Shown one piece after another: positions 1 through 6,985 of a DNA stretch of 64,000 bases. The translations under genes were made by a program, and so were the position numbers. The notes beneath the pieces are model-generated. The model made no database searches. It was given only the letters and a program-made list of their open reading frames with translations, and was not told the origin of the DNA. The stretch comes from Alkalibacillus flavidus (GTDB lineage Bacteria; Bacillota; Bacilli; Bacillales; Alkalibacillaceae): assembly GCF_040545925.1 (NCBI RefSeq), contig NZ_JBEPMX010000002.1:1-64000 (forward strand), given 5' to 3'. How positions within the stretch are numbered: position 1 is the first letter of the stretch; each line of letters opens with the position of its first letter.

Positions 1-100
1 CCTCCGTGTATATGTTTGATGTGGTTATCTACATTTTACACGAAACTGTTATGAGTTGCTTTTTTTAGGTGTTGCACTTAATATTACAATTCGTCACATA

Positions 101-129
101 AAAAAACAAGCTTAGCGTCTAAGCTTGTT
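101..129 (-). terminator. Intrinsic terminator of the tRNA operon
   Basis: An 11-bp perfect stem (105-115 with 119-129) and a 3-nt loop are followed on the minus strand by a U run (101-106 read as T). It lies just past the last tRNA of the leftward cluster, so it most likely ends that transcript. Confidence 0.85.
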
Positions 130-135
130 TGAAAG

Positions 136-225
136 CGGAGGAGGAGGGATTCGAACCCCCGCGGGCCGTGAAGCCCCTAGCGGTTTTCGAGACCGCCCCC
201 TTCAGCCGAACTTGGGTACTCCTCC
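136..225 (-). tRNA. tRNA-Ser (CGA)
   Basis: A 90-nt cloverleaf with the long variable arm typical of serine tRNAs. The 7-bp acceptor stem pairs 219-225 with 137-143, the anticodon stem is GCGGT/ACCGC and the loop CTCGAAA gives anticodon CGA, which reads UCG. The T arm GGGGG-TTCGAAT-CCCTC is intact. The 3' CCA is not encoded. It is the last tRNA of the leftward cluster, directly before the terminator. Confidence 0.93.
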
Positions 226-246
226 GTAGAATAGTTTGAAATAGTA

Positions 247-323
247 TGGTGGACCCTGCAGGATTCGAACCTGCGACCGATCGGTTATGAGCCGATAGCT
301 CTAACCAACTGAGCTAAGGGTCC
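247..323 (-). tRNA. tRNA-Ile2 (CAU, lysidine-modified)
   Basis: A 77-nt cloverleaf with encoded CCA. The anticodon loop CTCATAA gives CAU, normally a methionine anticodon. The body (5' GGACCCTTAGCTCAG, T arm CAGGTTCGAATCCTG) resembles the B. subtilis minor isoleucine tRNA, not initiator or elongator tRNA-Met; a separate elongator Met tRNA lies two genes upstream. By family knowledge, C34 would be changed to lysidine by TilS so that the tRNA reads AUA. The Ile2 call is from remembered sequence similarity. Confidence 0.85.
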
Positions 324-330
324 GTCTAAA

Positions 331-407
331 TGGGGCGACCGGTGGGAATCGAACCCACGAATGCCGGAGCCACAATCCGGTGCGTTAACCTCTTCGCCAC
401 GGCCGCC
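331..407 (-). tRNA. tRNA-His (GTG)
   Basis: A 77-nt cloverleaf with anticodon stem CCGGA/TCCGG and loop TTGTGGC, giving anticodon GUG. The 5' end GGCGGCC includes the extra G-1 of histidine tRNAs, opposite C73, and CCA is encoded. It lies between elongator Met and Ile2 in the leftward cluster. Confidence 0.93.
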
Positions 408-432
408 ATCAATCTTGCTTGTTATGTAAAAG

Positions 433-506
433 TAGCGGCGGAGGGAATCGAACCCCCGACCTCACGGGTATGAACCGTACGCTCTCGCCAGCTGAGCTAC
501 ACCGCC
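433..506 (-). tRNA. tRNA-Met (CAU), elongator
   Basis: A 74-nt cloverleaf with anticodon loop GTTCATA. The 5' GGCGGTGTAGCTCAG and the G1-U72 closing pair match the elongator methionine tRNA of Bacillus; it lacks the three G-C pairs of initiator anticodon stems. CCA is not encoded. Confidence 0.9.
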
Positions 507-511
507 ATTGA

Positions 512-583
512 CTCCAGCGGCAGGATTCGAACCTGCGACCAATTGGTTAACAGCCAACTGCTCTACCTCTGAGCTACGCTGGA
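512..583 (-). tRNA. tRNA-Asn (GTT)
   Basis: A 72-nt cloverleaf. The acceptor TCCAGCG pairs with CGCTGGA, the discriminator is G and the anticodon loop CTGTTAA gives GUU. It is the first tRNA of the five-gene leftward cluster. CCA is not encoded. Confidence 0.93.
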
Positions 584-616
584 ATAAGTTCATCGCTAAG
601 AACAGCGACGAAATAT

Positions 617-645
617 AATTTACCATGAGACAAACAGCTTGTCAA
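617..645 (-). promoter_or_regulatory. Candidate sigma-A promoter of the tRNA cluster
   Basis: The minus strand carries a perfect -35 TTGACA (645-640), a 17-nt spacer and a weak -10 TAAATT (622-617). A small hairpin (TCGCT/AGCGA, about 592-608) lies in the short leader before tRNA-Asn. The -35 and spacing are good but the -10 matches only 4 of 6 bases. Confidence 0.55.
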
Positions 646-671
646 CAGGGTTTAACCGTTTAAACAAAAAA

Positions 672-710
672 TATGTAACAGGCTAAAGGATGACGTCCCT
701 TTAGCCTGTT
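672..710 (-). terminator. Terminator of the Na/Pi symporter gene
   Basis: A perfect stem AACAGGCTAAAGG/CCTTTAGCCTGTT (about 678-710) lies just after the stop codon of the leftward symporter gene. On the minus strand it is followed by a T-rich stretch (661-673). Confidence 0.8.
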
Positions 711-718
711 TATTATAA

Positions 719-2353
719 CTATTCTTTGTCTTGATCCACTTCTTGTGCAATGTTTAATGCATGGTCACCAATTCGTTCTAAGTTACTGATGATATCAACA
801 AAGATGATACCTGCCGTACCTGTACACTTGCCTTCATTCAAACGCATAATGTGTTTCTTACGGTACGTGCGCTCCATCTCATCGATTTCATTTTCTTTAC
901 GCATGACATTACGCGCTAATTCAGCATCATCTGTTTCATATGCCTGCATAGCTTTTTGGACGGTATCGATTGTTAAATCAAACATTTCGTTCAGGTCTTC
1001 ATTTGCTTGCTCTGTTAAATTAACTTTATTTGCGATCCTATACTCATTTAACTCAATAATGTTCTCAAAGTGGTCACCGATTCGTTCAATGTCACGGACA
1101 ATATCAACGACAGAGGAGTGAGTTGCACTGTCTGCTTCATTAATATCTTCACTCGATACTTGTGTTAAATAGTTAGTAATTTTCTTATCTAAGTTGTTAA
1201 TCGCATCTTCAAACGAATAAGCTATCTCAGAGTGTTTGGATTGATTTGTGTTTAAATATTCACGTGTTTGTTCTAAACCTTTGATCGCTAATTGACCCAT
1301 GTGGAGCGATTCGCTTTTCGCTTGGTAAATTGCCATTGACGGTGATTGTGATAAGAAGATCGGATCTAAGTGTTGTGGTTTCGCATCCACCATGGTCTCC
1401 TCACCAGGAACAATTTTCGTCACTAAGAATGCAATAAAACCAATGAATGGGAACTGAATAATCGTGTTCGTTAAGTTAAACGTTCCGTGCGCAAAAGCAA
1501 TCGTCATTTTCGGTCCTAATGATAATGATGTTGCTAACCATTCAACTAATGCTGTAAATGGTGCAAGTAATATAATGAACAATGTTGCACCTACAACGTT
1601 AAAAATAACGTGTGATGCGGCAGCACGTTTAGCAGCGACACTTGAACCGATCGCCGCAAAAACAGCTGTAATGGTCGTTCCAATATTATCACCGAATAAA
1701 ACCGGTAATGCTGCGTCCAATTCAATCGCGTTTTCAGCATACAAGGACTGCAGAACGCCAATCGCTGCTGATGAACTTTGTACACTGACTGTGAAAATAG
1801 CACCAATTGCTGTACCTAAGATTGGAATATCACTCATAGTTACCGTTAAATCTTCAAATGCTTGTAAATTTTCAAGCGGACTTACACCTTCACCCATTAA
1901 GCTTAAACCATAGAATAACGCACCAAAACCGAATACAGTCTGACCAAAATACGTTACTTTCTTATTTTTGAAGAAGAATAATAAGAAAGTACCGACAGCC
2001 ATAATCGGTAAGGCGTATGCTTCAATATCAATACCAATAATGAATGCTGTAACCGTTGTACCGATATTCGCACCAATAATAACACCAATCGACTGTCTTA
2101 GGGTCATAAACCCAGCATTAACTAAACCAACAACTAGAACTGTTGTCGCTGAACTGGACTGCAATAGGACAGTTACGATAATACCAGCTAACAGCCCCAT
2201 AAAAGGGTTTGTCGTAAAACGGTCTAAAATGTCGCGTAGTTTATCACCAGCTGAACGCTGTAAGCCATCACTCATGTATTTAAGACCAAATAAGAAAATA
2301 GCTAAACCACCAATAAATTGAAATACGATGTCCTGAACAGAAAGACCATCCAT
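719..2353 (-). CDS. Na+/phosphate symporter (NptA type) with C-terminal PhoU-like domain
   Basis: A 544-residue inner-membrane protein of the Na/Pi-cotransporter II family, which takes up inorganic phosphate with sodium. Two inverted repeats each carry the family signature: QSSSAT at 65-70 with GANIGTT at about 94-100, and QSSSA at 192-196 with GDNIGTT at about 221-227. Roughly eight to nine hydrophobic segments fill residues 10-310. Residues about 350-540 are charged, helical and PhoU-like, with two ERIGDH-type motifs. An SD (GGAGTGAG) precedes the ATG. The gene stands alone between the tRNA cluster and an NfeD-like gene. A shorter paralogue without the PhoU tail lies at 29711. The ion and substrate are inferred from the family. 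Confidence 0.9.
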   Translation of the reverse strand: MDGLSVQDIVFQFIGGLAIFLFGLKYMSDGLQRSAGDKLRDILDRFTTNPFMGLLAGIIVTVLLQSSSATTVLVVGLVNAGFMTLRQSIGVIIGANIGTTVTAFIIGIDIEAYALPIMAVGTFLLFFFKNKKVTYFGQTVFGFGALFYGLSLMGEGVSPLENLQAFEDLTVTMSDIPILGTAIGAIFTVSVQSSSAAIGVLQSLYAENAIELDAALPVLFGDNIGTTITAVFAAIGSSVAAKRAAASHVIFNVVGATLFIILLAPFTALVEWLATSLSLGPKMTIAFAHGTFNLTNTIIQFPFIGFIAFLVTKIVPGEETMVDAKPQHLDPIFLSQSPSMAIYQAKSESLHMGQLAIKGLEQTREYLNTNQSKHSEIAYSFEDAINNLDKKITNYLTQVSSEDINEADSATHSSVVDIVRDIERIGDHFENIIELNEYRIANKVNLTEQANEDLNEMFDLTIDTVQKAMQAYETDDAELARNVMRKENEIDEMERTYRKKHIMRLNEGKCTGTAGIIFVDIISNLERIGDHALNIAQEVDQDKE

Positions 2354-2528
2354 TGTTTCTCACTCCAAATCTATAATTTTTGTGATTTCTTGTAGAAAAT
2401 CGCAGAAAACTATTGTGCCAAGATAGTGTTATTAAGTAAACCCTTCTCACCTATTCTTTACACAATCTTTACATTCTTAACAAACTTAAAAGATCGCAGC
2501 ATAGAATACCTATTACAATGATGCTTAA

Positions 2529-3161
2529 CTAATCCCGTTCTAAACGATCGACTAATATTCTCGTCCCATCGACGCTGACAACTTTAATCGCTTCACCTTT
2601 TTCTATCCATTGGGCTTGTGACACAGCATCATATCGCTCATCTTGAATCGTGATCGTCCCTGTTGGTCGCAATACCGTTTCAGTATGACCGGTTAAACCT
2701 ACTAACATTTGATACGATTCATTCATTGAATTGTAACCTTTTTCACTCGTTAGTTGATCGCGCAACGTCATCTTCCCCCACATTTGACGTCTCGGCAATA
2801 GGCGAATTTTTAATAACAACAAGCTACTTAACGAACCTACAATGACACCTGATATACTGTAAGCAGCTGACATCATATCTGGTGCAGCAAATCCGACAGA
2901 AAATGTTACGATGACAAACCCTATAACCCCTAAAATACCATCATTTAATAATTTACCGTCTGCCACAATCATACCTAGCCCAACCGCAAATCCGATGGCA
3001 ACTAGAATAAGATCACCAGTTGATAAATGAGCCGAAAAATACATTCCTATGGCTAAAACACCGATTATAGCTCCGATACCACGCATTTTAATGAGTAATT
3101 CCCCGATAAAGAAAAACATAGCGATCGTTGTCAGTAAAAAAAGACCTAACACGCTTTCCAT
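2529..3161 (-). CDS. Short NfeD-like membrane protein
   Basis: A 210-residue protein with four to five hydrophobic helices in residues 1-125 and a soluble C-terminal beta domain (about 140-210) of the NfeD OB-fold type. Its motifs (SEKGYNSMNESYQ, GLTGHTETVLRPTGT, VDGTRILVDR) closely parallel the C-terminus of the full-length NfeD at 27460, but the ClpP-like protease domain is absent. Short NfeD proteins usually partner flotillin or stomatin proteins in the membrane; the flotillin gene here is beside the long NfeD, not this one. It is transcribed divergently from ispG. The exact role is unknown. Confidence 0.8.
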   Translation of the reverse strand: MESVLGLFLLTTIAMFFFIGELLIKMRGIGAIIGVLAIGMYFSAHLSTGDLILVAIGFAVGLGMIVADGKLLNDGILGVIGFVIVTFSVGFAAPDMMSAAYSISGVIVGSLSSLLLLKIRLLPRRQMWGKMTLRDQLTSEKGYNSMNESYQMLVGLTGHTETVLRPTGTITIQDERYDAVSQAQWIEKGEAIKVVSVDGTRILVDRLERD

Positions 3162-3305
3162 AACGACGCTCCCCCTTCAAAACAATTATTAACTTATCAT
3201 CATTATAGCAGGATTCATCGTTAGCATGTTAAACTGATTATGTGTTATGATTCTGATGAATGAAAAAATAATAACTTGTTTCACAAATAAAGGAGAGTTG
3301 AATAC

Positions 3306-4409
3306 ATGTCTGCGATTACACATCGTAAAGATACAAGACCTGTCCGAGTCGGTAATGTGGTTATCGGAGGACGTGACGATGTCATTATCCAATCCATGAC
3401 AACGACGAAAACACATGACGTTGAAGCGACTGTAAATGAAATACATCGATTAGAAGAAGCTGGCTGCCAAGTTGTTCGTGTTGCTTGTCCAGATGACCGA
3501 GCGGCTGACGCGATTCCAGAAATTAAAAAACAAATCAACATTCCATTAGTCGTTGATATCCACTTTGATTATCGCTTAGCGTTAAAAGCGATTGAAGGTG
3601 GCGCTGACAAGATCCGTATTAACCCAGGTAACATTGGTAAGCGCGAACGAATCGAAGCTGTAGTCAATGCAGCAAAAGAAAAAGGCATTCCGATTCGTAT
3701 TGGTGTAAACGCTGGTTCATTAGAACGCCATTTACTCGAAAAATACGGTTATCCTACAGCTGATGCTATGGTGGAAAGTGCCTTGCATCACATTAAAATT
3801 CTTGAAGAGCTCGACTTCCACGATATTGTCGTGTCCTTAAAAGCGTCGGATATCCATTTAGCAATTGAAGCTTATGAAAAAGCAGCTGAACACATCTCTT
3901 ACCCGATTCACTTAGGGATTACAGAATCAGGTACATTATTTGCCGGTACCGTTAAAAGCGCGGCTGGTTTAGGTGCTATTTTGAATAAAGGAATTGGAAG
4001 TACGTTAAGAATTTCATTGAGTGCAGACCCTGTTGAAGAAGTAAAAGTTGCCAAAGAGTTGCTTAAATCATTTGGTTTAGCATCCAACGCCGCAACATTA
4101 ATTTCTTGTCCAACATGCGGTCGGATTGAAATTGATCTCATTTCGATTGCAAATGAAGTCGAGGAGTACATTCAACAAATTAAAGCACCAATTAAGGTCG
4201 CCGTGCTAGGCTGTGCCGTAAACGGACCTGGTGAAGCTCGTGAAGCTGATATTGGTATAGCTGGTGCTCGTGGTGAAGGTCTACTGTTCAGACACGGCGA
4301 AATTATTCGTAAAGTGCCTGAAGATATTATGGTTGATGAACTTAAGAAAGAAGTCGACAAATTAGCAGAAGAACATTATCAAAAACAGCGTGAAGAACAA
4401 GAAGTATAA
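3306..4409 (+). CDS. ispG: 4-hydroxy-3-methylbut-2-en-1-yl diphosphate synthase (flavodoxin)
   Basis: A 367-residue cytosolic enzyme for the penultimate step of the non-mevalonate (MEP) isoprenoid pathway, reducing ME-cPP to HMBPP. The N-terminal TIM barrel begins with RKDTRPVRVGNVVIGG. The C-terminal domain carries the three iron-sulfur ligands, C268 and C271 (SCPTCGR) and C303 (GCAVNGPGE), plus E310. The length is normal for the family. An SD (AAAGGAGAG) lies 8 nt before the ATG. The next enzyme of the pathway, ispH, is at 8454. As in B. subtilis, a yqfX-like gene is the convergent neighbour, separated by a terminator. Confidence 0.97.
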   Translation: MSAITHRKDTRPVRVGNVVIGGRDDVIIQSMTTTKTHDVEATVNEIHRLEEAGCQVVRVACPDDRAADAIPEIKKQINIPLVVDIHFDYRLALKAIEGGADKIRINPGNIGKRERIEAVVNAAKEKGIPIRIGVNAGSLERHLLEKYGYPTADAMVESALHHIKILEELDFHDIVVSLKASDIHLAIEAYEKAAEHISYPIHLGITESGTLFAGTVKSAAGLGAILNKGIGSTLRISLSADPVEEVKVAKELLKSFGLASNAATLISCPTCGRIEIDLISIANEVEEYIQQIKAPIKVAVLGCAVNGPGEAREADIGIAGARGEGLLFRHGEIIRKVPEDIMVDELKKEVDKLAEEHYQKQREEQEV

Positions 4410-4411
4410 AT

Positions 4412-4450
4412 ATAAAAGGACCCGTCATGATTTCATGGCGGGTCCTTTTA
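4412..4450. terminator. Bidirectional terminator between ispG and the yqfX-like gene
   Basis: A stem AAAAGGACCCG/CGGGTCCTTTT, extended inward with one G-T pair (about 4414-4449), is flanked by A and T runs on both sides. It can end ispG rightward and the yqfX-like gene leftward. Confidence 0.85.
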
Positions 4451-4451
4451 T

Positions 4452-4886
4452 CTAAATCATTGGAAACACGAATAGTCGAATCAAAACGGCTACTAAGGCT
4501 GCTCCTATCGCTATATTACCAAGCGAATCAGCTCCGCGACGTTTGGCGTAAATTCCCATCACAACCCCAACGGTCGCAAACAAAAATGTCCATACGAAAA
4601 ATGCTAAAAACGAAGCACTTAGTGCAATCCAGCCCCAACCTGCATCAACATGCTCTTCGTAATGAGCTTCTTTTTCCTCTTTTTGAATCTTTTCTTTATC
4701 GAGTTCATCAGGATTAAATGTTGCTGCATCACTACTGAATTCAACATCTTCGTGTCGTTCGTTTACCCGATCCTCAGCAAGCCTTACGCCAGTTAAAGGA
4801 TCATTCGTTGGATTGAATCCTTTATTTTGTTCAAAATAATTATCGCCACTACTATAATCTTTAGGATGTTGGTCGTCGTTGCTCAT
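4452..4886 (-). CDS. YqfX-like small membrane protein
   Basis: A 144-residue protein. Residues 1-85 are very acidic and hydrophilic, and residues about 88-142 form two transmembrane segments around a short basic loop (YAKRRGAD). This layout and the place beside ispG match B. subtilis yqfX; the function is unknown. I chose the ATG at 4886 over one at 4892, because the SD (GAGGG) sits 7 nt before 4886 but only 1-2 nt before 4892. SD and start lie inside a perfect inverted repeat, and a candidate sigma-G promoter overlaps it. Family identity rests on position and layout, not on a diagnostic motif. Confidence 0.7.
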   Translation of the reverse strand: MSNDDQHPKDYSSGDNYFEQNKGFNPTNDPLTGVRLAEDRVNERHEDVEFSSDAATFNPDELDKEKIQKEEKEAHYEEHVDAGWGWIALSASFLAFFVWTFLFATVGVVMGIYAKRRGADSLGNIAIGAALVAVLIRLFVFPMI

Positions 4887-4887
4887 A

Positions 4888-4936
4888 AACATTCCCTCAC
4901 TTTCTATAGCTTATCTATAGTGTGTGAGGGAATGTT
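4888..4936 (-). promoter_or_regulatory. RBS-sequestering hairpin before the yqfX-like gene
   Basis: A 13-bp perfect inverted repeat pairs GTGAGGGAATGTT (minus strand, 4900-4888), which holds the SD and abuts the start, with AACATTCCCTCAC (4936-4924). The loop contains a second small repeat (CTATAG twice). No U run follows, so it does not look like a terminator. RNA read through from the upstream transglycosylase gene would carry both arms and bury the SD. Confidence 0.65.
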
Positions 4937-4947
4937 TAATTTATTCA
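4918..4947 (-). promoter_or_regulatory. Candidate forespore (sigma-G type) promoter of the yqfX-like gene
   Basis: The minus strand reads TGAATA (4947-4942), a 17-nt spacer, then CACACTA (4924-4918), close to the sigma-G pattern TGNATA-N17-CATNNTA with one mismatch in the -10. RNA would start near 4911, after the 5' arm of the hairpin, and so would have a free SD. Confidence 0.4.
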
Positions 4948-4953
4948 TTAACC

Positions 4954-5658
4954 TTACTGATTAAAAGCGACATTGCGGTTTTCATCTGCTTTTTCCTGGA
5001 TTTCTACAGCATACCAACTTTCAGCATGTCCATTTTTTGCTCGGTACTGTTCTAATCCGCCAATACCTCTATGGTAAGCTGTCAGTGCCTCATCCCAATT
5101 ACCATACTCGCCATATAAGTGGTCAAGATACACGATCGATAATTGAATGCTATACGTTGGATTAAACAACAATTCTTTTTCATACGGTAAATCGGCCATA
5201 TCCGCTATCCACGGCGCAGTATTTTCCATAAACTGTGACATGCCATAAGCATGACCGTATTGCGTTGGCGGCCCTACTAACTCTGGATCAAATGTGTCAC
5301 CTGTTTCGACTTTCAATAATTCGTAAACGATAAATGGATCAATACCATATGCATTCGCTTTTTGAACTAAAAACAGAGCCCACGATTTCTTGAACTCACC
5401 GTTACTATTGTTCACCATTTTATTAGCTTGGCGCTCAATTTCCTCCCAATGTTGGTAAGAAAAATCTGAATCCCAATTTAAACTCATCGTTTTCATCGGC
5501 TCTTGTTCAGACGCTAACACTTCTTGTTGTTCTTTTAATCGATCATTTTCATCTTCTAATTGGTCGATAGCTCGCTCGTAATATAAATTATTAATAATGA
5601 ATGCTGTCACAATGATCATGATCGTCATGAAAAACAAGGCATAATGCTTTAGTTTCAT
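4954..5658 (-). CDS. Membrane-anchored lytic transglycosylase (SLT domain)
   Basis: A 234-residue protein with an uncleaved-looking N-terminal signal anchor (7-27), a short coiled coil (about 30-52) and a C-terminal lysozyme-like SLT domain (about 95-225). The probable catalytic Glu is in the KVETGD motif, followed by YGMSQFM, NPTYSIQLSIVYL and ALTAYHRG, the usual order of the Slt/MltC-type fold. It would cut peptidoglycan strands from the outer face of the membrane. The gene is single, upstream of the yqfX-like gene and divergent from the DUF2624 gene. Whether it acts in growth, sporulation or germination cannot be told from sequence. Confidence 0.85.
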   Translation of the reverse strand: MKLKHYALFFMTIMIIVTAFIINNLYYERAIDQLEDENDRLKEQQEVLASEQEPMKTMSLNWDSDFSYQHWEEIERQANKMVNNSNGEFKKSWALFLVQKANAYGIDPFIVYELLKVETGDTFDPELVGPPTQYGHAYGMSQFMENTAPWIADMADLPYEKELLFNPTYSIQLSIVYLDHLYGEYGNWDEALTAYHRGIGGLEQYRAKNGHAESWYAVEIQEKADENRNVAFNQ

Positions 5659-5817
5659 TCAAACATCCTTTCTAGAGCTTTATAACTAGTTTTAAAGCTT
5701 GCCCTAATGTCGTATCATAACGAAACTTGACTATAGAAGCAACTATAACGACTCCAAAACACATTCTTCCCGCTACAGCATACAAATAAACATCTGACGC
5801 TTGAAAGGAGTAATTAA

Positions 5818-6090
5818 ATGTTTAAAGAATTGATTCTCAACCGTTTATACCAAGCGACACCTGAAGAAATCGTATATTATAGTCACAAATACAACATACC
5901 GTTAAATGAACAAGAAGCTTCTGCTTTAATTCGTTTCATTCATCAAAAAAAAATCGACCCTTTTCAAGAAAAAGGTCGATTAAAAACATTTCAATTTATT
6001 GAACAGCAATTTGGTCCAAAAACAGCGCAAGACACAGCTGATTTGTTAAAAACATTAGCTGATCAGTACGGCTTAAATCACTTATTATAA
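5818..6090 (+). CDS. DUF2624 family protein (YqfT-like)
   Basis: A 90-residue helical, soluble protein without signal or membrane segment. Its conserved stretches (EIVYYSHKYNIPL near 18-30, FGPKTAQDTADLL near 65-78) and its place beside nfo match the DUF2624/YqfT family. SD GAAAGGAG lies 8 nt before the ATG. It converges on nfo with one base between stop codons and no terminator, so the two transcripts must overlap. Function unknown. Confidence 0.8.
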   Translation: MFKELILNRLYQATPEEIVYYSHKYNIPLNEQEASALIRFIHQKKIDPFQEKGRLKTFQFIEQQFGPKTAQDTADLLKTLADQYGLNHLL

Positions 6091-6091
6091 G

Positions 6092-6985
6092 TTATTGGTT
6101 CATGATTTTGTCTTTTAAGTCAGGATCAAAGGTACCATTGGTCAACATATCGATTTCAAAACGATAAGGCGGTTTTTTGTTCTTTTTATCAGTCCCGACA
6201 AATGGTGTTTCTAAAATTTTAGGTAAATCTTTTAGTTGATCATGGTGAACAACATAATGAAGGGCATCAAAACCAATATGGCCAAAGCCAATATTTTCGT
6301 GGCGGTCTTTTTGGGCGCCACGTTCATTTTTACTATCGTTGACATGGACGACCTTTAATCGATCTAAGCCAATAATATCGTCAAATTGTTTCAACACACC
6401 ATCAAAGTCATTGACAATGTCATAACCAGCATCATGAACGTGACACGTATCTAAACAAACGGATAAACGCTCATTATGAGTGACGCCATCGATGATTTGT
6501 GCAATTTCTTCAAATGAACGCCCCACTTCAGACCCTTTACCAGCCATCGTTTCAAGTGCGATTTGAACGTCACGATTATCTTCAAACACATCATTTAAGC
6601 CTTTAATAATTTGGTTAATCCCTTTGTCTACCCCTTCACCAACGTGTGAACCTGGGTGCAAGACAATTTGTTTAGCGCCGATTGCTTCTGTACGCTCGAT
6701 TTCTGAACGAAGGAAGTCGACCCCCAACTCATATGTTTCCGGTTTATTCGTATTACCGATATTAATGATATACGGCGCATGAATGACAATCTCATCAATA
6801 TCATGCTCAGCCATATGTTCTTTTGCCGCTTCAATATTCAATTCGTCGATCGCTTTCCGCTTTGTATTTTGCGGTGCACCTGTATAAATCATAAATGTAT
6901 TCGCACCATATGAAACGGCGGATTCACTAGAACCTAATAACATCTTCTTCCCACTCATTGATACGTGTGAACCTAATTTCATCAT
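6092..6985 (-). CDS. nfo: Deoxyribonuclease IV (AP endonuclease IV)
   Basis: A 297-residue TIM-barrel, zinc-dependent AP endonuclease that cuts 5' of abasic sites in base-excision repair. Diagnostic motifs include GSHVSMSGKKML at the start, IVIHAPYIINIGN (about 66-78), LHPGSHVGEG (about 108-118), CLDTCHVHDAGYD (about 176-188), HVNDSKNERGAQKDRHENIG (about 213-232) and ILETPF (about 257). Metal-binding His, Glu and Asp residues are all present. The start is either of two adjacent ATGs (6985 or 6982). It directly follows cshB, so the two are probably co-transcribed. In B. subtilis nfo serves spore DNA repair. Confidence 0.96.
   Translation of the reverse strand: MMKLGSHVSMSGKKMLLGSSESAVSYGANTFMIYTGAPQNTKRKAIDELNIEAAKEHMAEHDIDEIVIHAPYIINIGNTNKPETYELGVDFLRSEIERTEAIGAKQIVLHPGSHVGEGVDKGINQIIKGLNDVFEDNRDVQIALETMAGKGSEVGRSFEEIAQIIDGVTHNERLSVCLDTCHVHDAGYDIVNDFDGVLKQFDDIIGLDRLKVVHVNDSKNERGAQKDRHENIGFGHIGFDALHYVVHHDQLKDLPKILETPFVGTDKKNKKPPYRFEIDMLTNGTFDPDLKDKIMNQ

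Noticed and set aside
136..583. Regular repeats in the first 600 bases as a CRISPR array.
   Set aside because: All are explained by five tRNA genes, whose T arms and D arms are alike.
1464..1913. Long open frames opposite real genes (for example 1464-1913 and 23698-24132, plus strand).
   Set aside because: They lack an SD, have no recognisable domain and mirror well-conserved genes on the other strand.
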